The notes under the pieces are model-generated. The model had not been told where the DNA came from. It ran no database searches and was given only the letters and a program-made list of their open reading frames with translations. From NCBI GenBank assembly GCA_028869255.1, contig CP110972.1, forward strand, positions 3,849,001 to 3,913,000: a stretch of DNA of 64,000 nt, in the 5' to 3' direction. This document shows positions 35,006 to 42,899 of this stretch, piece by piece (the stretch's first letter is position 1; every line of letters starts with the position of its first letter). A program made the translations under genes and the position numbers. The DNA comes from Pseudomonas poae (GTDB lineage Bacteria > Pseudomonadota > Gammaproteobacteria > Pseudomonadales > Pseudomonadaceae).

Positions 35006-35854
35006 TTACTCCCAATCTGCCCTGGCAATCTGCAACCCGTGCTGCCCTTTATAGGCAGCACGCTCCGGCTGGCTCCAGCCGTTTAGCAGCGCCTCCTCCA
35101 ACTTATAGATTTCAACCCCCAGCGGGCGACATACCGTCAACGGGTCCTGCGCGTCCGGCCCCCACATCGGCAGCGACAGATCCCCACCCGGGCACGTCGA
35201 CAGCGCGCACAACAAATCAATCTCGGCGAAGAACTCCAGGTAGTCGCCCTTCTGCGCCGGGCACGCCTTCATGAAATACATATCGTCGTGGTTCAGGCCG
35301 GTGCACTGGAAGATATTCAGCACGTCATGCACATCGAACTCCGTCAGACCGTGGGGCAAAACCGCACGCGTCAGGTTCGAGTGGCAGTGGTGGTGGAAGT
35401 CCTCACCGGTGAGCATGCGATTCACGTAGGGATCGCAACGCGTGCCGAGTAAGTCGTGCAGGCGACCGCCGTGCTCATCAATGCCATACCCGGCCAGGCT
35501 GTCATCGGTGATGGTGACCAGAGGGCGCAGAAACGGCAGGTTCGACCACAGCCGGTCATGGGTGCTCACATGCGCGCCCTGCAATTGGCGGGTACGCGCC
35601 GCCCAGAGACGTTCGCGGGGATCGTTGGCGTTCCACACGTTAAAGTCCCCCACCTGCGGACCCACCGGGGTAGTGACACGAAACACATGCCCGGCCGGTA
35701 CCTTCCACGCCCTGCCCGTGCGGATCGGCACCTCAAACTGCTCGATCAGCGTGCGCTGATCCACGTTGTTGCGAATCCGCTCATAGAACGCCGTGTCAAT
35801 CTGCAACGCCGAGCCTTTGCTGACCTGGTAAGCGGCCGGATAGTCTTTGTACAT
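35006..35854 (-). CDS. DUF1989 / urea carboxylase-associated family protein
   Basis: A 282-residue cytoplasmic protein of the DUF1989 family, related to the urea-amidolyase-associated proteins. Conserved metal-site-like patterns are GRAWKVPAGHVFRV, GDFNVWNANDPRERLW, TRCDPYVNRML, HHHCHSNLTRA and NIFQCTGLNHDDMYFMKACPAQKGDYLEFFAEIDLLCALSTCPGGD, rich in His, Cys and Asp. It would be transcribed after the GntR regulator gene (15-base gap). It may take part in degrading a nitrogen compound, but the reaction is not established. Confidence 0.85.
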   Translation of the reverse strand: MYKDYPAAYQVSKGSALQIDTAFYERIRNNVDQRTLIEQFEVPIRTGRAWKVPAGHVFRVTTPVGPQVGDFNVWNANDPRERLWAARTRQLQGAHVSTHDRLWSNLPFLRPLVTITDDSLAGYGIDEHGGRLHDLLGTRCDPYVNRMLTGEDFHHHCHSNLTRAVLPHGLTEFDVHDVLNIFQCTGLNHDDMYFMKACPAQKGDYLEFFAEIDLLCALSTCPGGDLSLPMWGPDAQDPLTVCRPLGVEIYKLEEALLNGWSQPERAAYKGQHGLQIARADWE

Positions 35855-35869
35855 GATGCGGATCCTCGA

Positions 35870-36514
35870 TCAGGGGTGGTTAAACAAGGCCAGCGACAGG
35901 CGTTCCGAATCATCCAGGTACAGGCTCATCGCCTCACCGGCTGCCGGTTTGTCCTGCTGGATCAATAATGTGTAAATCTCACGGTCGCGCTCGAGCCAAG
36001 GCGACTGAAAACGCTGCTCATCGGGCGCCGCGCAAAACACCAGGCGCAGCTGGGCAATGACCTGGGCGAAAAACTCATCGAACAATGGGCTGCGCATCAG
36101 CCCCACGATCTGCTGGTGGAACACCAGACTGTGGGTGGCCACGGCGCGCCAATCCTCGCGCTCACGGGCCAGGGTCGTAGCGTCGATGGCGTGCTGCATG
36201 CGCTCGGCCTGGTCGTGGGTGAGCCCGCCGCTCTGGGCAATGGCCTGCAGTTCAAGGGTGCGGCGCACTACAAACAAATCACGCACCTCTGTGCGCTCCA
36301 GCCTACGGACCATCACGCCCTTGTTACGCACGTAACGGGTCAACCCTTCCTGCTCCAAACGGTGCAATGCTTCGCGGATGGTATTGCGCGAGGCGTTATA
36401 GGCTTTCACCAATTGCGCCTCGACCAATGCCATGCCCGGCAACAGCCGCCCGCCGATGATATCGGCACGGAGTTCCAGGGCAATCTGATCGGCTAAAGAC
36501 AGGCTGGGCGTCAT
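35870..36514 (-). CDS. GntR-family regulator, FCD subfamily
   Basis: A 214-residue repressor-type regulator. The N-terminal winged helix (about 5-70) has LRADIIGGRLLPGMALVEAQLVKAYNASRNTIREALHRLEQEGLTRYV. The C-terminal FCD domain (about 80-210) has the metal/ligand pattern FHQQIVGLMRSP and LYLDDSERLSLA. The ATG at 36514 has GAGG five bases upstream; the ATG at 36538 would overlap the operator-like palindrome. It heads a transcript with the DUF1989 gene and most likely controls it and itself. Confidence 0.88.
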   Translation of the reverse strand: MTPSLSLADQIALELRADIIGGRLLPGMALVEAQLVKAYNASRNTIREALHRLEQEGLTRYVRNKGVMVRRLERTEVRDLFVVRRTLELQAIAQSGGLTHDQAERMQHAIDATTLAREREDWRAVATHSLVFHQQIVGLMRSPLFDEFFAQVIAQLRLVFCAAPDEQRFQSPWLERDREIYTLLIQQDKPAAGEAMSLYLDDSERLSLALFNHP

Positions 36515-36525
36515 CACTACCTCAC

Positions 36526-36540
36526 GATTGTTGAACAATC
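36526..36540. promoter_or_regulatory. Perfect 15-bp palindrome, candidate GntR operator
   Basis: GATTGTTGAACAATC has 7-base arms around a single G and ends 12 bases upstream of the regulator start codon. FCD regulators commonly bind TTGT-type palindromes of this size, so autoregulation is likely. Confidence 0.65.
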
Positions 36541-36555
36541 CTATGCGAAGAAGTA

Positions 36556-36679
36556 ATCACTTTTCATGCCAACGAGAGGTCTTCGGAACACGCTCTGTGA
36601 GATGGCGATGCGGAATATGGAGGCGGTGCGAGAAAGCCTGAAGGCGCAAATTCCCAAGGCTGAAAAGGCCGGTCAATGA
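36556..36679 (+). other. Short open frame, possible gene remnant
   Basis: A plus-strand frame reading LCEMAMRNMEAVRESLKAQ then IPKAEKAGQ ends at 36679. It has no start with a ribosome site and its stop lies inside the comEA terminator hairpin. The peptide looks like a real helical C terminus rather than noise, so it may be a decayed fragment. Not assigned. Confidence 0.25.
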
Positions 36680-36687
36680 CCGGCCCT
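36663..36687 (-). terminator. Rho-independent terminator of comEA
   Basis: On the minus strand GGCCGGTCA and TGACCGGCC form a nine-base stem with a minimal loop, followed by TTTTC, eleven bases after the comEA stop. Confidence 0.85.
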
Positions 36688-36697
36688 CCTTGGAGGT

Positions 36698-37030
36698 TTA
36701 GTTGATTACCAGCTTGTCGCGATTCTTCTCCAGCAACGCCTTGCCGATGCCCTTCACTTCCAACAACTCATCCACCGCCGTGAACGGACCATTGCTTTCG
36801 CGGTAGGCAACGATCGCCTTGGCCTTGGCGGCACCAATGCCGAAGAGGTCGCGACGCAAGGTTTCAGCGTCCGCGGCGTTCAGGTTGACCTTGGCGGATT
36901 GCTCGGGGTTTGCGATTTGAGCGGTGATGGGGGCCGGGGCTTCGGGCTTGATGGACGGGGCTGCGCTGGTGGTGACCGAGAGAGTGGTGAGGAAGGCGAA
37001 AATCAACGAGGTGAGGTAGGTGTTTTGCAT
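36698..37030 (-). CDS. comEA: ComEA-like helix-hairpin-helix DNA-binding protein
   Basis: A 110-residue exported protein with a signal peptide (1-23, ending TTSAA) and a ComEA-type pair of helix-hairpin-helix motifs (about 48-110: VNLNAADAETLRRDLFGIG, AKAIVAYRESNGPF, VDELLEVKGIGKALLEKNRDKL). Such proteins bind DNA in the periplasm during natural transformation. GGAG lies six bases before the ATG. It sits next to wbpM, as PA3140 does in P. aeruginosa. Confidence 0.92.
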   Translation of the reverse strand: MQNTYLTSLIFAFLTTLSVTTSAAPSIKPEAPAPITAQIANPEQSAKVNLNAADAETLRRDLFGIGAAKAKAIVAYRESNGPFTAVDELLEVKGIGKALLEKNRDKLVIN

Positions 37031-37148
37031 TTGACGCTCCATGACATGCGTAAGAGAAAAGCAGCTTTTCCGAAGCTGCCTCTCAAACTTAGGCGATGTT
37101 TGGAGCGTGTCAAAAATGGCTGAGTTACAGAGTGTGAACTCGGCTGAA

Positions 37149-39143
37149 TCAAGGCTCCCGACGACGCTGCTGGTAAATCCAGTCAACGATTTCGCCGTCC
37201 GGTGAATAGCCACTGACGGTGTCGCGCAAGAGTTGGCGAACGCGGGTGTAATCGTCCTGGCCCACGGCTGCCAGCAGCTCTGTGAGCTTTCCTTTGAGCA
37301 CATCCCACGAGAGATGATCCTCGTTGGCACTCATGATCATCGGATGCTGAGTGGCCACCACGTTCTCGCCGATCAGTAACTCTTCGTAAAGCTTTTCGCC
37401 GGGGCGCAGCCCGGTAAATTCGATGGAAATATCACCTTGGGGGTTTTTATCGGAACGAACGCTCAGGCCAGAGAGGTGGATCATCTTCTCGGCGAGCTCG
37501 ACTATTTTGACCGGCTCACCCATATCGAGTACGAACACATCACCGCCCTGCCCCATGGAGCCCGCCTGGATGACCAACTGGGCGGCCTCTGGAATCGTCA
37601 TAAAGTAACGGGTGATCTTGGGGTGGGTGACCGTCAACGGGCCGCCGGATTTGATTTGCTTGTGGAACAGGGGAATAACTGACCCGGAGGAGCCGAGTAC
37701 ATTCCCAAACCGCACCATGGTGAAGCGGGTTTTATTAACGCGCGAAACGTTGGATTTATCGCCAAACAGCACCGGCGCCAATTCACGACTCAAGGCTTGA
37801 AGGGTTAACTCCGCCAAGCGTTTTGTACTGCCCATTACATTGGTCGGGCGAACCGCTTTGTCGGTCGAGATCAACACGAAATTGGACGCGCCGGCTTGCA
37901 GCGCCGCCTGAGCGGTATTCAACGTGCCAATCACATTATTGAGCACACCCTCTGCAATATTGTGCTCCACCATCGGCACATGCTTATAGGCAGCGGCGTG
38001 ATAGATCGTGTCTACCCGCCAGCTCTTCATGATATCGAACAACTTGGACTGGTCTCTTACCGACCCCAGTATCGGCAGAAGTTTCACCGGCAACGACTCC
38101 CGGGCAATACGCTGCTCAAGCTCCGAGAGAATACTGTAGAGATTAAACTCACTGTGTTCGAACAACAGCAGCGTAGTGGGGCGAAGAGACAAGATTTGCC
38201 GGCACAGTTCCGACCCTATGGAGCCGCCCGCCCCCGTCACCAACACACTTTGCCCCTTGATGCAGTGCTCAAGCAGTTCGGCTTGAGCCGGGACCGAATC
38301 ACGACCCAGTAAATCGGCGATATCGACTTCCTGAATATCGTCGACCTTCACTCGGCCGCTGGCCAGATCCATAAAACCTGGAACACTTCTTACATGAAGT
38401 GGGAACCCTTCGAGAAAGCCGAGAATCTCACGGCGGCGACCGCGATTCGATGAGGGAATCGCCAGCAGAATTTCCTCGGCCCCCGTCTCATCAATCATGC
38501 GCTGGATATGCTTGGGTTTATAAACCTGTAAACCGGAAATAACCCGATCGGAAATACTGATGTCATCATCAATAAATGCAACCGGGCGCATCACCCTGCC
38601 CATACGCAAGGCGGCAACCAACTGGTTTCCGGCGGAACCGGCGCCGTAGATGGCAACCTTGGGCAGGCCGTTGTCCCGATTGGTGAACGGCACATGTTGG
38701 GCAGCCGTAAACCAATCGCCCAGAAAGTATTGGCGCATGGCCAATCGCAAACCGCCGATCATCACCATACTGAGCCACCAGTAGTTGAAAATGATCGAGC
38801 GTGGCACGACGTTCTGGTGGTTGCTGTACCAGAACATGACAACGGCGAGCATCAGCGAGGCGAGGCTGACGGCCTTGATAATGGCAATCAACGCATCGTT
38901 GCCAAAATAGCGCATAACGGCGCGGTACATGCCAAAGTGAATAAACAACGGGATAGCCACAACCGGCGCAGCCAAAAACAACCAGAAATGCATGCGGACC
39001 GGGTTGATCATTTCATCAACACCCAGCCGTACAACAAATGCCATCCATAGCGCTAACCATACCAGGAGCACATCGGTCGCTACCTGAATGGATCTTTTGT
39101 ATCGACGTGGCAAACTCAACAAGTAGGTTCGCAACATCTCCAT
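37149..39143 (-). CDS. wbpM: UDP-sugar 4,6-dehydratase WbpM
   Basis: Inner-membrane nucleotide-sugar dehydratase for O-antigen synthesis, 664 residues. Four N-terminal helices (about 18-38, 50-70, 82-108, 112-130) anchor two Rossmann parts: a CoA-binding-like domain with YGAGSAGNQL and the SDR domain with VTGAGGSIGSELC. The active site reads STDKAVRPTNVMGSTK, with Met in place of the usual catalytic Tyr, as is normal in WbpM/FlaA1 enzymes. GGAGG lies about six bases before the ATG at 39143. It is the last gene of the wbpV-wbpL-wbpM block. Confidence 0.95.
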   Translation of the reverse strand: MEMLRTYLLSLPRRYKRSIQVATDVLLVWLALWMAFVVRLGVDEMINPVRMHFWLFLAAPVVAIPLFIHFGMYRAVMRYFGNDALIAIIKAVSLASLMLAVVMFWYSNHQNVVPRSIIFNYWWLSMVMIGGLRLAMRQYFLGDWFTAAQHVPFTNRDNGLPKVAIYGAGSAGNQLVAALRMGRVMRPVAFIDDDISISDRVISGLQVYKPKHIQRMIDETGAEEILLAIPSSNRGRRREILGFLEGFPLHVRSVPGFMDLASGRVKVDDIQEVDIADLLGRDSVPAQAELLEHCIKGQSVLVTGAGGSIGSELCRQILSLRPTTLLLFEHSEFNLYSILSELEQRIARESLPVKLLPILGSVRDQSKLFDIMKSWRVDTIYHAAAYKHVPMVEHNIAEGVLNNVIGTLNTAQAALQAGASNFVLISTDKAVRPTNVMGSTKRLAELTLQALSRELAPVLFGDKSNVSRVNKTRFTMVRFGNVLGSSGSVIPLFHKQIKSGGPLTVTHPKITRYFMTIPEAAQLVIQAGSMGQGGDVFVLDMGEPVKIVELAEKMIHLSGLSVRSDKNPQGDISIEFTGLRPGEKLYEELLIGENVVATQHPMIMSANEDHLSWDVLKGKLTELLAAVGQDDYTRVRQLLRDTVSGYSPDGEIVDWIYQQRRREP

Positions 39144-39221
39144 ATCAACCTCCAAAGGCGAGCCGCTTCACAAATGAGCAACTACCGATATTCAAACGCT
39201 TTGCCGCAACCCCTGGATCCA

Positions 39222-40244
39222 CTACTGGCTGACAGGTTCTTCCACCGCACCCGCATTAAACTTCCAAGCCAGTACGACTAACGGTGTGTAGGCAATTATT
39301 ACACCCAAAAACCCATCCAGTCCGAAAAGAGCAACACACACAGCAACAGGCAGCAGCCAGCAGACATTCAACACCCCCACGGCCAGTGTCACGGGCAAGT
39401 GCCGCCCCGTCCTTCTCGACGCATATTGGTAGGCGTGACTTCGATGGGCTTCATAGACTTTTTCGCCTCGAACCAGCCGTCGAATCAACGTGACAGTCGC
39501 ATCCACGACAAATACGCCCAATAAAATGATCCAGACCCATAAGAGCGAGGGTGCCATCCAGGCGGCGTGCAACGACAGTACGCCGAGAGCAATACCTAAA
39601 AAACCACTGCCGGCATCGCCCATGAATATTTTTGCCGGGGGAAAGTTCCAATACAAAAAACCCGCAACTGCAAATGCGAGCAACAACGGCGCCCAGGCCA
39701 GAGAACTGAAACCTGCCAGCGCATAGATCAGTGATGCGCCCAGGCACACGCTGATTGCTTCAAGACTGGCCAAGCCATCAATTCCATCCATGAAATTGTA
39801 GAGGTTAAGGAGCCAGACCAGATAGAGGGCAGCAAGCAGATAGCCCAGATAACCAAGGTCGAAGGTCGTTCCCAGCAGGGTGATCGGCGGCAAACCGCCC
39901 AACCAGAAAAGCGCCCACGCCGAAGCACCGAAATGCCCCAGCAGCCGCCACCGCGCAGGGATGTGCCCATGATCATCCAGGAAGCCCAGCACGGCGATTC
40001 CAGCACCCGCACCAATCAGCCCCCAGGTGAATGCCCAGGACAGCAGGGACAAGGCTGGGAACACGGGCAACAACAGCAGGAAACTCAGCACGATGGCCAC
40101 GCCCCCGCCTCTTGGCGTAGGGACGGTATGTGAGCTGCGAGCGTTGGGAATATCGATCAAGCTTTTAGCTAGCGCATAACGTCGTAATGCAGCGGTGAGC
40201 AGCAAGGAAATAACACCGCCCATCATCAAAAACATCCAAACCAT
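39222..40244 (-). CDS. wbpL: Undecaprenyl-phosphate sugar-1-P transferase WbpL (WecA/MraY family)
   Basis: Integral membrane enzyme that starts O-antigen (and in P. aeruginosa also A-band) chains by moving a sugar phosphate to undecaprenyl phosphate. It has 340 residues and about ten to eleven helices. Family motifs are VPTPRGGGVAIV, GFLDDHGHIPAR, NLYNFMDGIDGLA, the catalytic FMGDAGSGFLG and RRLVRGEKVYEAHRSHAYQ. It lies 20 bases after the epimerase gene and 78 before wbpM. Confidence 0.94.
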   Translation of the reverse strand: MVWMFLMMGGVISLLLTAALRRYALAKSLIDIPNARSSHTVPTPRGGGVAIVLSFLLLLPVFPALSLLSWAFTWGLIGAGAGIAVLGFLDDHGHIPARWRLLGHFGASAWALFWLGGLPPITLLGTTFDLGYLGYLLAALYLVWLLNLYNFMDGIDGLASLEAISVCLGASLIYALAGFSSLAWAPLLLAFAVAGFLYWNFPPAKIFMGDAGSGFLGIALGVLSLHAAWMAPSLLWVWIILLGVFVVDATVTLIRRLVRGEKVYEAHRSHAYQYASRRTGRHLPVTLAVGVLNVCWLLPVAVCVALFGLDGFLGVIIAYTPLVVLAWKFNAGAVEEPVSQ

Positions 40245-40264
40245 CTATCCAGCTCCAAACGCCG

Positions 40265-41236
40265 CTACGAAGCAGCAACCCGCTCAATGAATTTTTTTCC
40301 CGCCGACTTCAATGCAGTTCCAGCCGACAGCGGCGGCGTCCAGCCCAGAACGCGGACAGCTTTGGATGAGTCAATCTGCAAAGAACCGCACAGCTGGGTA
40401 AAAATACCCTGCTTACCGGCAAGCGTTGCGAGTATTCGCAGTAACCCAACGGAGACCGGGAGCAATCGCGCCCCTCGCCCCATACCTTGCGCCAGACAGG
40501 TTACCAACTGTCCGGTGGAAAGATCTTCGCCATCGGACGCGAGAAAAATCTGATTCGCTGCCGCCGGGTGACTGATGCAGACAATGATCAGATCAACCAG
40601 ATTTTCCAAAGCAATCATGCTGCGACTGTTTCTCACGCGCCCAAATGGCAAAGGAACCCCCGTCCCGACAAGCTTCAACAAGCGCCAGAAATTCCCCGGC
40701 GCATGGGCTGCGTAGACCAGCGGCGGCCGAATAATTACAACCTCCATTTCCGTGGCGTCGGCAATCTGCATCAAACCGGTTTCGGCTTCATATTTTGAAA
40801 GGGCGTAGTCGGTGCTTGGGGAGGGCACGGAGTCTTCGGAGAAAGGCGCGCCTGTTGTAAACGCGCCATTCACGCCGATCGAGCTGATGAAAATGAAGCG
40901 CTTTACGCCGGATGCGGCAGATTGCCTGGCCAGGTTCAGGGTCGCGTGAGTATTCGCCTGCCTGAAAAGCTCAAGCGCGTCGTGCTCCTGCTCAAAGACA
41001 TGGGCACGCCCTGCCACGTGAACCACACAGTCAATATCTGCCAGCGCGTCATGCCATAAGGTTTCAGCGCCGAATTTGCCGAGGTTGTGCACACGGCATT
41101 GATGCTCGAGGGCGGGATTTTCCGCTCGAGACGCAATGGTCACCGAGTGATCCGCACGCGTTAGTAACTGCGCCAGAAGCGCTGAGCCAACGAAGCCTGT
41201 TGCGCCCGTAAGCAGCACGTTGCTGAGCGGCCTCAT
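40265..41236 (-). CDS. NAD-dependent epimerase/dehydratase, WbpV-like
   Basis: Extended SDR enzyme of UDP-sugar metabolism, 323 residues. The NAD loop is LLTGATGFVGSALL, the catalytic Tyr-Lys is in STDYALSKYEAE, and Ser comes from FISSIGVNG. Length and motifs fit the UDP-GlcNAc 4-epimerase type (WbpV/WbpP-like) that supplies the sugar for WbpL. The ATG at 41236 lacks a good Shine-Dalgarno and overlaps the stop of a short upstream frame (ATGA), which suggests translational coupling. Confidence 0.88.
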   Translation of the reverse strand: MRPLSNVLLTGATGFVGSALLAQLLTRADHSVTIASRAENPALEHQCRVHNLGKFGAETLWHDALADIDCVVHVAGRAHVFEQEHDALELFRQANTHATLNLARQSAASGVKRFIFISSIGVNGAFTTGAPFSEDSVPSPSTDYALSKYEAETGLMQIADATEMEVVIIRPPLVYAAHAPGNFWRLLKLVGTGVPLPFGRVRNSRSMIALENLVDLIIVCISHPAAANQIFLASDGEDLSTGQLVTCLAQGMGRGARLLPVSVGLLRILATLAGKQGIFTQLCGSLQIDSSKAVRVLGWTPPLSAGTALKSAGKKFIERVAAS

Positions 41237-41406
41237 TTGAAAACACAACTGGAAATCTTGAACGGTATCTTCAAGGCGATCATTAAAGTATTGGCCTCTT
41301 CCAAACCCAATTGCCGAAGCTGTTCGGCGGCAGGAAAGCGATGGTTTCTCAGCGCGTATTGATAAACGCGGTGCCATTTGTTCAAGCGAACTGCAGGCGC
41401 CATCAT
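41233..41406 (-). pseudogene. Unidentified fragment coupled to the epimerase gene
   Basis: A frame of 57 residues from the tandem ATGATG at 41406 (MMAPAVRLNKWHRVYQYALR and on to KISSCVFK) ends with TGA overlapping the epimerase ATG. The same frame stays open upstream to about 41508 without another usable ATG and reads plausible protein (FNTYAWRYRKCCALRM). It looks like the C-terminal remnant of a larger O-antigen gene, perhaps a glycosyltransferase, left after a deletion. I cannot identify the family. Confidence 0.45.
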
Positions 41407-41759
41407 ACGCAACGCGCAGCACTTCCTATACCTCCAAGCGTACGTATTGAAGTCGAGGCAGGGTGCAAGTGACGATGATTTTTTTGGGAGGGCGTCGGGT
41501 TCCCCACACTCAGTTCATCGGCTGACCAACTGGCCAGGCAATCAACAATGCCTTGTGGGTGGGCCCAGGAAAACTGGCAAGGAGTGCTGCTCTATCCTCA
41601 GCAGTTCAGTGAACTTGGGACAGGCACACCATGCCCCGGGAAAAAGAGGTTCGGCGCACGTGCGCGGGAGTTAAAGCCCTTTTCACGTAAGCGTTAAGTC
41701 TCGCAAAAGACAAACAACTACTGTTCCTCGGACTTCAATAGCGACAGCAACCAAGCAGA
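41407..41759. other. Gap without a recognised gene in the reduced O-antigen locus
   Basis: 353 bases between the fragment and the lapA-domain gene. It contains a run of seven T residues at 41479-41485 and short frames in several phases, none with a ribosome site. This is where wzz and O-antigen genes would begin in P. aeruginosa-like genomes. Confidence 0.5.
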
Positions 41760-42002
41760 CTATTGACCAACAACCGTCTGTTTACGGCGGTGGCTGCGTC
41801 GGGTCAGCAACACAAATAACGGGCCTATCAGCATACCTATAATGAGTGCCAGCACTACAAATACCGACACCGGTAACTGAGCTGTACTCAATCCCAGAAA
41901 CGACAACGTAACACCATTCTGATTTTCAAGCACAAAGGCCAAGATCGCCAAGATGACGACAGCAACCATCAAGGTCAGCAATATACGCTTTGCCTTCAGC
42001 AT
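41760..42002 (-). CDS. LapA-domain (DUF1049) membrane protein
   Basis: An 80-residue inner-membrane protein with two helices (about 7-27 and 42-66), the connecting ENQNGVTLSFLGLSTAQLPVSVF and a basic tail RRSHRRKQ. This is the lipopolysaccharide assembly protein A (LapA/YciS) family, which in E. coli works with LapB to control LpxC turnover. No lapB lies beside it here. It follows ihfB by 24 bases, the usual order in pseudomonads. Confidence 0.9.
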   Translation of the reverse strand: MLKAKRILLTLMVAVVILAILAFVLENQNGVTLSFLGLSTAQLPVSVFVVLALIIGMLIGPLFVLLTRRSHRRKQTVVGQ

Positions 42003-42026
42003 ACCTTTCCCCTTACCTGAAAAGAC

Positions 42027-42323
42027 TCAAACGCCTTCTTCCTCATCCTCATTCACCCGATCCCGCAATTCCTTCCCCGGCTTGAAATGAGGCACAAACT
42101 TCCCATCCAGACTCACCGACTGCCCGGTCTTGGGGTTTCGCCCAACCCGCGGTGCGCGGTAGTGCAGCGAAAAGCTGCCAAACCCGCGGATTTCAATCCG
42201 ATCGCCAGTCGCCAGGCACTGGGACATCTGCTCAAGCATGGTCTTGATAGCCAGCTCCACATCTTTGGATGAGAGCAGCCCTTGATGGGTGACAATTCGT
42301 TCGATCAACTCCGACTTCGTCAT
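42027..42323 (-). CDS. ihfB: Integration host factor beta subunit
   Basis: A 98-residue DNA-bending protein (HimD). The N-terminal helices [23 protein letters not shown] and the beta-arm region [28 protein letters not shown] with the intercalating Pro are diagnostic. It pairs with IhfA. The acidic C-terminal tail (NEDEEEG) is typical of Pseudomonas IhfB. IHF is a cofactor at sigma-54 promoters such as the one proposed at 33.3 kb. Confidence 0.97.
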   Translation of the reverse strand: MTKSELIERIVTHQGLLSSKDVELAIKTMLEQMSQCLATGDRIEIRGFGSFSLHYRAPRVGRNPKTGQSVSLDGKFVPHFKPGKELRDRVNEDEEEGV

Positions 42324-42455
42324 ATTTTTCCCTTCTTTTTCAAGCAGCTAGGAAAAGCGCTTCGAAGGTTTTAGCATGACTTGATGAATTTGAACAGCCC
42401 ATACATAAACTTATCTGCTGGTTGAATAAACAGCCGTAACGGCCGCACAACACGC

Positions 42456-42740
42456 TCAGTTGCAGATGACGAGCATAGTGCGAGTGACTGCACCAGCAGG
42501 GTTCCAGCCGAATAGATAGTCGCCCTCCTCATCCTTGGCGTCACTGGACCGGGTGATGACCTTGTAGCCCTGCATCTTGCATTCACGGGCAGCGCGCTTC
42601 TCACACTTGTCCCAGTGGTTGCCCAGCCCCGAGCAATCGATCTCTATACCGCTGACACCACGCCTGGCGTGGGTCTTGGCGCTGGTGGTCGAGCAGCCAG
42701 CAAGCACGAGTACCACGAATATTACGATAAGCCTGTTCAT
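42456..42740 (-). CDS. Small lipoprotein
   Basis: A 94-residue predicted lipoprotein: signal MNRLIVIFVVLVLAGC with lipobox LAGC (Cys16), followed by a Ser/Thr linker. The mature part has five cysteines (IDCSGLG, DKCEKRA, ECKMQG, VICN), suggesting disulphides. AAGGA lies seven bases before the ATG. It is placed between rpsA and ihfB. Resembles small pseudomonad cell-envelope lipoproteins of unknown role. Confidence 0.85.
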   Translation of the reverse strand: MNRLIVIFVVLVLAGCSTTSAKTHARRGVSGIEIDCSGLGNHWDKCEKRAARECKMQGYKVITRSSDAKDEEGDYLFGWNPAGAVTRTMLVICN

Positions 42741-42853
42741 TCAAATCCTTATTGAAACAACAACGCTGGAACAGCTTTCATAAGACTATAGTCAGTTCTG
42801 ACAGTGAGCCGCGACTCTTGGTTCTCGGTGTTGATTCAACGAATTTCAGGCAC

Positions 42854-42883
42854 AAAAAAGGGCGACCGAAGTCGCCCTTTTTC
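42854..42883 (-). terminator. Rho-independent terminator of rpsA
   Basis: GGGCGAC and GTCGCCC arms flanked by AAAAAA and TTTTT form a symmetrical terminator 17 bases after the rpsA stop. Confidence 0.93.
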
Positions 42884-42899
42884 TATGGTCTGACAGAAC

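Noticed and set aside
41378..41674. A 98-residue plus-strand frame in the O-antigen gap
   Set aside because: No ribosome site and no recognisable pattern; it overlaps the better-supported fragment on the other strand.
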